Shown here: positions 44,475-53,388 of the stretch, one piece after another
Layout of the letters: every line of letters starts with the position of its first letter
Numbering within the stretch: the stretch's first letter is position 1
Source of the DNA: Microbacterium enclense
Lineage (GTDB): Bacteria; Actinomycetota; Actinomycetes; Actinomycetales; Microbacteriaceae
Direction of reading: 5' to 3'
Length of the DNA stretch: 64,000 bases
Assembly (NCBI GenBank): GCA_038182865.1
Contig: CP116226.1
Span: forward strand, 310,001-374,000
The notes under the pieces: model-generated
Databases searched by the model: none
Told to the model about the DNA's origin: nothing
What the model saw: only the letters and a program-made list of their open reading frames with translations
Position numbers and translations under genes: made by a program

Positions 44475-45676
44475 GCGCCCACCCGCGGGAACACGAAGGG
44501 TGCACCAGGTACGGCGATCGCCGACACGGCCTCGGCGATCGCGGCGCTCGGCGGGATGGGCGTGCCGTCCGCCCGGTTGACGAGGACGTTCGTCGTGGTG
44601 AGGACGATGAGCACGGAACCATCGTCCCGGGCGTACATGGTGGAGGAGTATCCAGGCAGATCGCCGCTGTGTCCCGTCCATCCGTTCGTGGCCACGAGTC
44701 CGAGGCCGTACCCCGTGCCGGCCGGGTTGCCCGGTATGGCCACCATGCTCAGGCGTTCTTTCTGGGTCTCCGCACGGAGGAGGGATCCTGTCGTGAGATC
44801 GTTCAGCCAGGTCTCGAGATCTCCCACCGTGGAAGCAGCTGCTCCCGCGGCTTGCGCCCAGGACGCGTTCCACTCCGTGGCGTCGGCTTCCTTCCCGTCC
44901 GCGGTGAGGGTGGTGTAGCCCTGGGCACGGGGTGCGGTGAACGCGGTGGCTGCTTCCGCATACGTGGTCTGCGCGAGGCCGGCCGCGTCGAAGAGGTGCT
45001 GCATGGCGGAGGCATACGGTGTGCCGGAGACGCGCTCGACGAGCTGCCCCAGGATGACGGTATTGGAGTTCGAGTAGTCGAAGTCCGTTCCCGGGCTGAA
45101 GAGCAGATCGAGGGGTTCGACCATCGCGATCAACTCGCGGGGAGTGAACTGGCGTTGAGAGTCGGCGAGGAACTGCTGATCGAAGGTCGGGGTGCCGGTG
45201 TAGCTCGGGATGCCGCTTCGCATCTCGGCGAGCTGTCTGACGGTGACGTCTTTCCAGGCGTCGGGGAGTTCGGGCAGATAGGTGCGGATGGGCGCATCCA
45301 GATCGACCAGCTTGTCGTCGACCAGTTGCAGCACGAGCGTCACCGTCATCGTCTTGGTGATGCTCCCGATCCGCAGATGATCGTCGACGGTCAGCGGGGC
45401 GCCGGTCGACTTGTCGGAGACCCCGAGCGGTTCTTCGAATCGTCCCCCTGGCGTCTGGAGGAGCACGATGGCGCCCGGGATGCCGTTCGCCTCCATCACG
45501 GTCGTGGCGGCGTCTCTGATCGCGGTCGCCGTACTGTCCGGATAGGAGGACGCGGAAGGATCTGACCCGGTCGATGGGGCAACCGGGCTGGTGGGTGCCG
45601 TGCTTGTGCATCCGGCCACCAGGAGGAGGAGGGCGATGAGTGCGGCGGTGGGGACGAAACGGGCGGGTCGACGCAT
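44471..45676 (-). CDS. Serine hydrolase lipoprotein, beta-lactamase/DD-peptidase fold
   Basis: A 401-residue exported lipoprotein (lipobox VAGC) of the class C beta-lactamase/DD-carboxypeptidase family. The three active-site motifs are present: SITK (SxxK), YSN in FDYSNSNTVI, and HSG in WTGHSGDLPG. Substrates may be peptidoglycan stems, D-amino acid peptides or esters. The ATG at 45676 has GAGGGGAAG at good spacing; a GTG at 45682 overlapping the previous stop is too close to it. It ends a five-gene operon. Confidence 0.9.
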   Translation of the reverse strand: MRRPARFVPTAALIALLLLVAGCTSTAPTSPVAPSTGSDPSASSYPDSTATAIRDAATTVMEANGIPGAIVLLQTPGGRFEEPLGVSDKSTGAPLTVDDHLRIGSITKTMTVTLVLQLVDDKLVDLDAPIRTYLPELPDAWKDVTVRQLAEMRSGIPSYTGTPTFDQQFLADSQRQFTPRELIAMVEPLDLLFSPGTDFDYSNSNTVILGQLVERVSGTPYASAMQHLFDAAGLAQTTYAEAATAFTAPRAQGYTTLTADGKEADATEWNASWAQAAGAAASTVGDLETWLNDLTTGSLLRAETQKERLSMVAIPGNPAGTGYGLGLVATNGWTGHSGDLPGYSSTMYARDDGSVLIVLTTTNVLVNRADGTPIPPSAAIAEAVSAIAVPGAPFVFPRVGA

Positions 45677-45678
45677 GG

Positions 45679-47052
45679 TCACTTCCCCTCGCGCACGCCG
45701 GCGACGAACGTGCCGAACTCCGCTGAAAGCGCTGACGAGAACGGGTAGGCGAGCTGATCCGCGAGGTTCGGGACGTCAGCGTCCCCCACATCTCGCAGGA
45801 TGTGCACCATGTTCGGCAGCTCGACGAAACGCGCGACTCCGGGCGAGAACGAGTCCGCGAGGGCGACGACGCCTGAGCCTGCACTGCCGTCGCCGCACGG
45901 GGTGTTGAAGTCTTTCGTGCCGCACGTGATCAGCGTGGGGATGGTGACCGATGGGGCGACGTCGGCCGGGTCGAGGGCGTCGTACCCCTTTCCGTAGAGG
46001 GTGCGATAAGCGTGAGTGACCACCATCTGAGCCGGGTCACTGCCGTAGATGTTGGTCTCGATCACCGCCTGGATCGCCTGGGTGTAATCCGTGGCGGCGG
46101 GCAGCGGAACCGGCCCGGGAGTCGGATAGGGCGGGGTTGCGGTGCGGATCTCGTCCACACCCGCCGTCATCCATGCTGTGATGGTCTCCGCGTCGGCTTC
46201 CGTCATCGCTCCGGCCGCCACGGCTCCGGTCATCTGCTCGGAGAACTGTCGCGTCAGGATGTCCAGGATGTGCGTGTACGCGGGCTCGATGAGGGCCAGC
46301 CCGGCCGGTGCGGGTGCCCCGGCGAGGTCTGCGGCGATGGTGAGGGCTGCGGCTCCGCCCTCGCTGTGGCCCACGAGGATGAGGCGGTTCGTGTCGATCC
46401 CGGGCTGGGTGGCGAGGAAAGACAGAGCATCGCGCCCGGGTCGGATGCGGAGCTGGTCGTAGTCGAGCGCGAGCATGGCCGACGGGTCGCTCGTGTAGGG
46501 CCCGAGGCCCGTCTGCCCGGTTCCCAGCTTGTCGTAACGGAGGGATGCGATCCCCTCGGAGCTCAGCAGGTCGGCCAGCCAGGAGTAGTCCTCGGTCGCC
46601 AGCGTGGCGGTGTTGCCGTCGCGATCGATGGCACCGGTGCCCCCGATGATGACCGCCGCGGCCACCGCGTGCGTCGGATCGACCGGCCCGCGGTAGCTGC
46701 CGGAGAACGTGACACCGCCGCTGTCGAAAGAGACCGGCTGGTCGGGCAGGATGGCCGCCGGCTCCGGCGTCGGAACGGGCGTGGTCGTGGCGATCGGGGT
46801 GGTGTCGCAGCGCGTGTCGGCGCGTGCCGCGGGCGCTGCACCCCCGAGTGTGCCGAGACCGACGGACATCGCGAGGAGCAGCGCGATGCTGAGCGTCGCC
46901 GCACCTCCCGCAGCCGGTGGCGTCGACCGGCCGGGACGACGGACACGCCGACGAGGACGCATCACAAGGGCGAGGCCGAGGAGCAGGATCAGGATGCCGG
47001 CACCGAGCGGCAGCAACGGCTCCGATCCGGTCGCGGGGAGACAGTCGATCAT
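45679..47052 (-). CDS. Membrane-anchored alpha/beta hydrolase with N-terminal LPATG
   Basis: A 457-residue protein with an unusual start: MIDCLPATGSEP, a hydrophobic segment and MRPRRR, which is the layout of a C-terminal sortase signal placed at the N terminus. A second hydrophobic segment (LSIALLLAMSVGLGTLGG) follows, then a hydrolase domain with a GHSEGG nucleophile elbow and a late His in NMVHILRD. AAGGAG precedes the ATG, which overlaps the previous stop, so the start looks correct. The domain acts outside the cell; its substrate is unknown. Confidence 0.8.
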   Translation of the reverse strand: MIDCLPATGSEPLLPLGAGILILLLGLALVMRPRRRVRRPGRSTPPAAGGAATLSIALLLAMSVGLGTLGGAAPAARADTRCDTTPIATTTPVPTPEPAAILPDQPVSFDSGGVTFSGSYRGPVDPTHAVAAAVIIGGTGAIDRDGNTATLATEDYSWLADLLSSEGIASLRYDKLGTGQTGLGPYTSDPSAMLALDYDQLRIRPGRDALSFLATQPGIDTNRLILVGHSEGGAAALTIAADLAGAPAPAGLALIEPAYTHILDILTRQFSEQMTGAVAAGAMTEADAETITAWMTAGVDEIRTATPPYPTPGPVPLPAATDYTQAIQAVIETNIYGSDPAQMVVTHAYRTLYGKGYDALDPADVAPSVTIPTLITCGTKDFNTPCGDGSAGSGVVALADSFSPGVARFVELPNMVHILRDVGDADVPNLADQLAYPFSSALSAEFGTFVAGVREGK

Positions 47053-47819
47053 CGGGGGGCTCCTTCGGGATCGGTCCAGCGCACGAGCACGTGGCGGCGC
47101 CGGCGGCCGGAGCCGCGCTGCAGTTGTCGGCCGGCCATCACGGTCGCCACGAGCGCCGCGCCCAGTGCGCCGGTGAAGACGCGGTCGAGAGTTGCATGCG
47201 CCCAGTCGGCGAGCCAGCCCTGGCTGGAGTTCTCGCCCACTGCCGCCGCGATGAGCACGGACACGAGGGCGAGCGCCAGGGTGATGACCCAGAGCACGAG
47301 AGGCGCGCCGTGCCGAGCGGCGTAGCCGTAGAGGCCCGTCGTCGAGAGCACCCGCACACGGCCCCTCGCGCGCAGACGGCCACCCGCATCCCACTCGGCA
47401 CTCTCGCTCGGCGAACTGCGACCGTTCGCGGTCATGACGTTCAGGAGATCTTCGACCGCGCTCCGCAGCGCGACCTCGTCGGTGCCGCTGAGCACGACGT
47501 CGGCTCGGCCGAGTCCGACCACGGTCACTCCGCTGCACCCGGTGCGCGGGTCGCTCACGGCCAGCCCCAACCCTGCGGCTACCGCCTCGCCTGCCGTGCG
47601 GTGGGCATCAGGGAAGGACGGGTCGGCCGCCGCGAGAGAACGCTCGAGTACCTCGAGCTCCGCTCCGGCCTGCGCCGGGGCAGTCAGCCACCCGCCCCCC
47701 TCGATCTGTGCGCGCCAGGCATCGAGAACAGACGTGTCGACCGGCAGCGAGTCGACCCTGTTCGAGCCGGTATCGCCCGGTTCGCGCTCCGATGCAGTGA
47801 CGGAGAAGGTGACGTACAT
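47049..47819 (-). CDS. Hypothetical two-helix membrane protein
   Basis: A 256-residue protein with a cytoplasmic or extracellular N-terminal domain of ~165 residues (SEREPGDTGSNRVDSLP, then GVTVVGLGRADVVLSG), two membrane helices (APLVLWVITLALALVSVLIA and VFTGALGAALVATVM) and a basic end. No family is recognised. The ATG overlaps the upstream stop by one base (TGATG). Confidence 0.75.
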   Translation of the reverse strand: MYVTFSVTASEREPGDTGSNRVDSLPVDTSVLDAWRAQIEGGGWLTAPAQAGAELEVLERSLAAADPSFPDAHRTAGEAVAAGLGLAVSDPRTGCSGVTVVGLGRADVVLSGTDEVALRSAVEDLLNVMTANGRSSPSESAEWDAGGRLRARGRVRVLSTTGLYGYAARHGAPLVLWVITLALALVSVLIAAAVGENSSQGWLADWAHATLDRVFTGALGAALVATVMAGRQLQRGSGRRRRHVLVRWTDPEGAPR

Positions 47820-49210
47820 CAGGCGCCCGAATCCAGCGGAACACTCTGCGGGAAACAGAACACGTCGGAAGGGTCGTAGAGCGCTTTCACCTCGCGGAGT
47901 CGCTCCGCCCCGGCGCCCCAATAGTCGCGCTGCCAATCAACGGCCTCGGCGTTCGGAACATTCGAGTAGGCGCCGTTTCCGAACGGTGTGAGGGCGGCCG
48001 TGAAGTCGTCTACCCAGCGCAGGCAGTCGGGGGTGAGCGGGTCGTCGGCGGCGGGCACGCCCCCGCGCACCCCCCAACCTGCCCCCGGTTCTGCGTAGAA
48101 GAGAGCGTCACGGTGGGCGAAGGCGCTGCCGCCGGCTGGCTCGCTGCGGGCGACGGCTCCTCCGAAAGCGTTGGTGAAGTAGTTGCAGCCGTCGGTGGGC
48201 GCCTCGGCCAGCAACGAGCGCACGATCTCGATCGCCTCGACCGGAAAGGGTGCAGCGACGAACTGCGACGAGAACTTCCAGTTCGCAGGTTCGTCGTCGA
48301 GGGGAATCTGCAGGCCGTCGTAGGCATCGGCCCAGGAAGCGTCGATGGTGAGGACATCGGGGTGTCCGATCGAGAGCAGCGGATGCAGCAGACGTTCGAT
48401 CTCGGCAGGGTCACCGCCGGGCGCGAGCACCGCGAACAGGGTCATCGAATTGCGGCTCAATTCGAGCTGACTGGTGAGTCGTTCATCCGCGAAGGGAGCC
48501 GTGCCCTGCCACGCCGTGAGCAGCTCGGACACCAGGTCGAGACCCGACCACGTCGCGGTGAGTGTGCTGACCCGAGAGAGGGGATGCACCGCGTAGGTCA
48601 ACGACGTGACGACGCCGAAACTGCCGTTGCCGGCGCCGCGGAGGGCCCACAACAGATCGGCGTGATGGTCGGCGTCGACGTAGATGGCCTCGGCCGCGCC
48701 GTCCGCGCTGGCGACGACGATCTCGGCCGCGAGAAGGTTGTCGCAGGCCATGCCGTAAGCGCGAGTCAGCAGTCCGAGACCGCCGCCGAGCGTGGCCCCC
48801 ACCAGACCGACCGACCCTTCGGTCCCGGTCGGCACCGCGAGGCCTTCGGCGGCCAGGGCGGCGACCACCGCCGCCTGCGTGAGACCCGCGCCGACGGTGG
48901 CCGTCATCCTCACCGCGTCGATCGACACGGAGGTGAGATCGCTCACATCGATCACCAGACCATCGTCGACGGTCGACCAGCCCTCCAGGCAATGTCCCCC
49001 GCTCCGAACACGCAGGGGCACTCCGACGCGGCGGGCCGACGTGACCGCGGCGACGACCTGTGATGTCGACTGCACATAGACGATCGCCGTCGGCCGATGC
49101 GAGAACAGACGGTTCCACGATGAGCGGGCGGTGTCGTACTGATCGTCGCCCGGGCGCACGACGCGGCAGCCGAGACCGAGGAAGGCGGCGGCGTCTGCGG
49201 TGGTGCTCAT
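47819..49210 (-). CDS. Berberine-bridge-enzyme-type FAD oxidoreductase
   Basis: A 463-residue flavoenzyme with the PP-loop FAD_binding_4 domain (VYVQSTSQVVAAVTSARRVG, then RVRSGGHCLEG) and a C-terminal BBE segment (GAYSNVPNAEAVDWQRDYWG). The His of SGGH and the Cys of YGMACDNL are placed for bicovalent attachment of FAD, as in sugar and tetrahydrocannabinolic-acid-type oxidases. The substrate is not apparent. It overlaps the permease stop by ATGA. Confidence 0.92.
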   Translation of the reverse strand: MSTTADAAAFLGLGCRVVRPGDDQYDTARSSWNRLFSHRPTAIVYVQSTSQVVAAVTSARRVGVPLRVRSGGHCLEGWSTVDDGLVIDVSDLTSVSIDAVRMTATVGAGLTQAAVVAALAAEGLAVPTGTEGSVGLVGATLGGGLGLLTRAYGMACDNLLAAEIVVASADGAAEAIYVDADHHADLLWALRGAGNGSFGVVTSLTYAVHPLSRVSTLTATWSGLDLVSELLTAWQGTAPFADERLTSQLELSRNSMTLFAVLAPGGDPAEIERLLHPLLSIGHPDVLTIDASWADAYDGLQIPLDDEPANWKFSSQFVAAPFPVEAIEIVRSLLAEAPTDGCNYFTNAFGGAVARSEPAGGSAFAHRDALFYAEPGAGWGVRGGVPAADDPLTPDCLRWVDDFTAALTPFGNGAYSNVPNAEAVDWQRDYWGAGAERLREVKALYDPSDVFCFPQSVPLDSGA

Positions 49211-50697
49211 TCGGCCTCGACGGCGACGACTGCGGCGCCGCCGTCCGGCTCGGATTCGAGCACTGCCCGCCGGAAGATCATCAGCCAGGCGAAGTACACA
49301 CCACCGGCCAGGATGATCCCCAGCACCACGAGCGCCGGCACGAACGCGTCGGGCGGCGTCACGAGCACGACCAGGACGAGGGCCACCCAGATCAGGGCCA
49401 CGATCGTGACGGGCAGCTCGAAGCGGCCGAGGTTGAATCCACCGGGCTTTCGTTCGAGCTTGCCGCGCACCACGAGGTAGAGCACCACGATGGCCCCGTA
49501 CATCAGGGCCGGAAGCAATGTTCCGCCCACGATCAGCTGAACGAGGGCCTCCCCCGGCAGTGCCACCATGAGCACCGCGCCGATCGCGACGATCAGCACG
49601 GTGGCGGCGACCGGTGTGCGGGTGTACGGGCTCACCCGGCTCATCAGCTTCGCAGAGGGGAAGCGGCCGTCACGCGCCATGGCGAACACCTGGCGGGAGC
49701 ACGCCGCCATCACCACCATTCCCGCGCCGAAGAACGCGAAGGCGATTCCGCCGAGCAGGATGCGCTCCCAGACGGGTCCTAGTTGGCCGCGGATGATGGC
49801 GGCCACCGGCGAAGGGTCACCGGTCACTACATCCACGTCTTTGATCGAGATGGTGAGCACGATGAGGAAGATGAGCCCTGCGACGCTCGCGGCGATCACC
49901 GAGCCCACGATCGCGCGCGGCACCGTGCGGAAAGGGTTCTTGGCCTCCTCGGCGAGGTTGGCCGCCGAGTCGAAGCCGACCAGAGTGGTCAGCCCCATCA
50001 ACGCTCCGGCCATCAACCCGCCCCCGATACCGAAGTAGTTCGGGTCGGCCAGCGCGGCGCCGCGGGAGCCGAGATTGCCGATGTCGCCGCCACCGGTGAC
50101 GGCGAGCACGATCAGCAGTCCGATCGCGAGCACCGCGATGATCCCGAGCTCGACCGCCACAGCGGCAGACGTGATCATGCCGAACAGCCGTGTGGAGGCA
50201 ATCACCAAGACCGCCTGGACGACGAGGATCACCAAGGTGAGAACGCGCGCCATGTCTTCGTCGGCGTCCATCCCGAGCAGCGGCATCACCGCCTGACTCG
50301 CCATGGCGTTGGCCATCGTGACCACGGCGATGGCGAGGTACCAGAAGCTCAGCCAACCGAAGAACCAACCGACCTTCGGGTTCGCCAGCCGCGAGGCCCA
50401 CTGGTACGACGACCCGCTGAGGGCGATGCGTGCCGCGAACTGGGCGACCACCAGCGCCACGAGCGTCTGGCCCACGGCTGCCGCCACCCACAGCCAGATC
50501 CCCACCGGACCGGCCGTCTGCAGCATCTCGCCATAGGTGGCGAACACACCGACCGCCACGGAGATGAACGCGAACGAGATGGCGAACACCTGGAAGCCGC
50601 CGAGGGTGCGCTTCAGCTGCGGCTGGTCTTCCGAGCTCTGGACCGCGGGCGGCTCAGCCGACGGCACAATCCCCGCTGCGGTGAAACGTTCCGGCAT
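49207..50697 (-). CDS. APC superfamily amino acid/amine permease
   Basis: A 496-residue permease with 12 or more helices of the amino acid-choline-organocation type (FAISFAFISVAVGVFATYGE at the start; GFDSAANLAEEAKNPFRTVP, the usual consensus, in the middle). It is the first gene of the operon that ends at 44471 and may import the substrate of the downstream flavoenzyme. GAGGGAGAGCC precedes the ATG. Confidence 0.92.
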   Translation of the reverse strand: MPERFTAAGIVPSAEPPAVQSSEDQPQLKRTLGGFQVFAISFAFISVAVGVFATYGEMLQTAGPVGIWLWVAAAVGQTLVALVVAQFAARIALSGSSYQWASRLANPKVGWFFGWLSFWYLAIAVVTMANAMASQAVMPLLGMDADEDMARVLTLVILVVQAVLVIASTRLFGMITSAAVAVELGIIAVLAIGLLIVLAVTGGGDIGNLGSRGAALADPNYFGIGGGLMAGALMGLTTLVGFDSAANLAEEAKNPFRTVPRAIVGSVIAASVAGLIFLIVLTISIKDVDVVTGDPSPVAAIIRGQLGPVWERILLGGIAFAFFGAGMVVMAACSRQVFAMARDGRFPSAKLMSRVSPYTRTPVAATVLIVAIGAVLMVALPGEALVQLIVGGTLLPALMYGAIVVLYLVVRGKLERKPGGFNLGRFELPVTIVALIWVALVLVVLVTPPDAFVPALVVLGIILAGGVYFAWLMIFRRAVLESEPDGGAAVVAVEAE

Positions 50698-50884
50698 GGC
50701 TCTCCCTCGATCTGCCTCAGTGTGACGAGCGCGAGAGTCGGCCGACAAGATCCTCTTGCGGACACGTCCGCTAGAGGACAGGACATCCGCTTCCCCCGCC
50801 ACCCGCGGTCGGTCATGCTGGCGCTCGATCTGTGTCACGCGGCTGCCTCTGAGGCCCGGCACCGGTCTCGACGGAGGAACGTTC

Positions 50885-52201
50885 GTGCGAGCGCATCATC
50901 ACCGCGGCCGGCGGTCCGCGGCCCAGGCCGCGGCCGGCGGCATCCTGCTTTCTGTCCTGACCGGATGCATCACCCCAGGTTCTCCCGGCGAAGCGAACCC
51001 GGCACCGACCGCCGGACTCACCTCCGCGTCAGCGTCGGCGCCGAGTTCGTTCGCGGGCGCCCTCGCCGGGCCCATCGACGACTGGCGCACCTCGTTTCGT
51101 GCGAGCTCTATGAGCTTCACCGTTCCCGGAACGGTCGTGGCGGCGACGCTCGGTGACGGCCCAGTGGCTCTCGCGGCGAGCGGAGACCGAGTTCTCGGCT
51201 CGACGCCGATGGATCCCGACGACGCCTTCCACATCGGCAGCATGACGAAGCTGTTCACCGCCGCCCTCGTGATGCAACTCGACGAGGAGGGCGCGCTCTC
51301 GCTCGACGACACCCTCGACCGGTGGTTCCCCGAGGCGCCGAACGGCGCGCAGATCACGGTGCGGATGCTGCTGACGCACGAGAGCGGACTGAGCGAACTC
51401 GACATGGCCCTGGTCGGCACCGCCACCAATCAGGAGGTCGTCGACGATGTCTTCTCGAAGCCGCCGGTCTCGCCGCCCGGCACGCAGTACCAGTACCTGA
51501 ACGCCGGCTACATCATCCTCGGTCGTGTGATCGAGGAGGCGACCGGGCGTCGCTACCACGATCTGGTGGAGAACCGGTTGATCGAACCGCTCGGTCTCAG
51601 CTCGACGTATCTCGACGTCACCGGTGCCGACTCGGGCGCCGGGTCAGCCTCGGGCTCCGCTACCGGCTCCGGCACGCGCCCGACGACGGTGAGCGGATAC
51701 GACCTCGGCTGCGGCGAGGGACTGACGGGTGGCGACTGCCTCGGCCGTCCCTCGACGGCTGTTCCCACCTCGCCCGATCCGTCGCCGCAGTGGACGGGAG
51801 CCTGGGCGGCCGGAGGTATGGTGAGCACCGCCCGTGACCAGGCGGTCTGGATCAGGGCTCTCGTCGCTGGAGACGTCGTCGACGACGCCCACAAGGCCGA
51901 CATGCAGGCGCTCACTCCGCTGTCATCGGCGCACTACCGCGACGCCTACTCGTCGGCGCACCTCACCGCGGTGCAACTCGGCGAGGGAACGGGCCTGACC
52001 TCGTGGGCAGTGCCGGGGCTCGGAACCTGTGTCGGCCACGCCGGGTCCATCCCGGGCTCGAACGGCGTCGCCGCCTACTGCCCCGACGAACAACTGGCCA
52101 TCGTCGTCCTGAACGACATCGACCCGGCGGGACTCACTCCCGGCTACCCGGGCCTGGTCGAACTGGCCCCCGCGGCGCTCGACGCCCTGAACACAGGCTG
52201 A
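50885..52201 (+). CDS. Second serine hydrolase lipoprotein
   Basis: A 438-residue lipoprotein (lipobox LTGC near residue 27) of the beta-lactamase/DD-peptidase fold with SMTK, YLN in QYQYLNAGY and HAG in CVGHAGSIPG. It has an inserted loop with Ser/Gly repeats and a disulfide-like CGEGLTGGDC. It is only distantly similar to the lipoprotein at 44471-45676 and is divergent from that operon. GGAGGAAC precedes the GTG start. Confidence 0.88.
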   Translation: MRAHHHRGRRSAAQAAAGGILLSVLTGCITPGSPGEANPAPTAGLTSASASAPSSFAGALAGPIDDWRTSFRASSMSFTVPGTVVAATLGDGPVALAASGDRVLGSTPMDPDDAFHIGSMTKLFTAALVMQLDEEGALSLDDTLDRWFPEAPNGAQITVRMLLTHESGLSELDMALVGTATNQEVVDDVFSKPPVSPPGTQYQYLNAGYIILGRVIEEATGRRYHDLVENRLIEPLGLSSTYLDVTGADSGAGSASGSATGSGTRPTTVSGYDLGCGEGLTGGDCLGRPSTAVPTSPDPSPQWTGAWAAGGMVSTARDQAVWIRALVAGDVVDDAHKADMQALTPLSSAHYRDAYSSAHLTAVQLGEGTGLTSWAVPGLGTCVGHAGSIPGSNGVAAYCPDEQLAIVVLNDIDPAGLTPGYPGLVELAPAALDALNTG

Positions 52202-52230
52202 ACCCCTCGCTCTCCGTCTCCGCCGCGGAG

Positions 52231-52440
52231 TCAGGAAGCACGACGCCGTCCTCGGCACCTGCTCCAACCGGCCGACGTCGTCGGTGGGGACAGTTCGACG
52301 ACGGCGAGGAACGGGTTGGCGACCTGAGTCCCGTCGGTGACGAACACCCCTCTCGCGAGCTCGGGGTCGAAGCCGAGTCCGGCTCCGTCGCCGCGCCGGC
52401 TCGCGGCCGTACGAAACTCCTGAGAAAGCGGACGCGCACC
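52231..52440 (-). pseudogene. Possible 3' fragment of an unknown gene
   Basis: In the 344-nt gap between the serine hydrolase and lysE genes one minus-strand frame reads coherently (SRRGDGAGLGFDPELARGVF, then TDGTQVANPFLAVVELSPP) with mostly GC-ending codons and a stop at 52231. It has no start codon or ribosome binding site of its own, and the upstream part is in another frame. I do not recognise it. Confidence 0.3.
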
Positions 52441-52533
52441 TCGCCCCCGACCGCGCGAACGGCCTCCGGCATCCCGGATCTCAGGAGTTCGGCCCGCCGC
52501 ATCTCGCGATACCGTCCCGAAACGCGACGGCAG

Positions 52534-52539
52534 TACAGT
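52534..52539 (+). promoter_or_regulatory. -10 hexamer TACAGT of the lysE-type gene
   Basis: Six bases before the ATG. Confidence 0.5.
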
Positions 52540-52545
52540 TCACGC

Positions 52546-53178
52546 ATGCCTCCGATCGAGAACCTCCTGGCGTTCGTCGCCGCGGCGTTCGTGCTCATCG
52601 TCATCCCGGGCCCGGGCGTGCTGTTCGTGATCGGGCGCTCCATCTCACTCGGTCGCCGCGCAGGGCTGCTCAGCGTGCTCGGCAACGCGATCGGCAACAT
52701 CCCCGCGATCCTCGCCACCGCCTTCGGCATCGGTGCGCTCGTCGCGTCGTCGATCGTGGCCTTCACGGTGTTGAAGGTCATCGGGGCGGCCTACCTGGTG
52801 TGGCTCGGCATCCAGGCGATCCGTCACCGCCGCGATCACGTCGCCGCTCCCGCGCCGACCCCGAAGTCTCGGTGGATCCTGTTGCGTCAAGGCTTCGTCG
52901 TCGGCGTCACGAACCCCAAGACGATTGCGTTCTTCGTCGCCGTGCTGCCCCAGTTCGTCGACCCGCACGCGGGCGCCGTGTGGCTGCAGCTCCTCACGCT
53001 CGGCATGATCTTCCAGGTGCTGGCCGTGGTCTGCGACTCGATCTGGGCCGTCGCCGCAGGCACCGCGCGCGCGTGGTTCGCGGGTTCGCCGAAGCGCCTG
53101 TCCGCACTATCGGGCACGGGCGGCTTCATGATGATCGGCCTCGGCGGCGCGCTCGCACTGACCGGCGCGAAGAGCTGA
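52546..53178 (+). CDS. LysE/RhtB family exporter
   Basis: A 210-residue membrane protein with six helices and the family signature at its start (AFVLIVIPGPGVLFVIGRSI) and middle (GFVVGVTNPKTIAFFVAVLPQF). LysE/RhtB proteins export amino acids or homoserine lactone-like compounds. The last codons are tandemly repeated just after the stop (GCGAAGAGCTGAC at 53166 and 53183). Confidence 0.93.
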   Translation: MPPIENLLAFVAAAFVLIVIPGPGVLFVIGRSISLGRRAGLLSVLGNAIGNIPAILATAFGIGALVASSIVAFTVLKVIGAAYLVWLGIQAIRHRRDHVAAPAPTPKSRWILLRQGFVVGVTNPKTIAFFVAVLPQFVDPHAGAVWLQLLTLGMIFQVLAVVCDSIWAVAAGTARAWFAGSPKRLSALSGTGGFMMIGLGGALALTGAKS

Positions 53179-53388
53179 CCGCCGCGAAGAGCTGACACGG
53201 GCGCCCGCCCGAGGTCCCGGGCTCGCGAGACAGCATTGCGCTCACAACTCGGCGTCAACCCGTAACGGCCTCGTCAGCGAGTCGCCGTCTCGGCTGCCGC
53301 GAAGCAGCCGGGAGCCTCCCCACACGCCATCTGGTCACCGCGGAGCGCCAAGTCACGACGCGGCCGGCCCGTTCTGCCCACGCCGACC

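Noticed and set aside
53166..53195. Tandem GCGAAGAGCTGAC after lysE as an attachment site
   Set aside because: It is a 17-nt duplication of the gene end without an integrase or a second distant copy, so it is most simply a slippage event.
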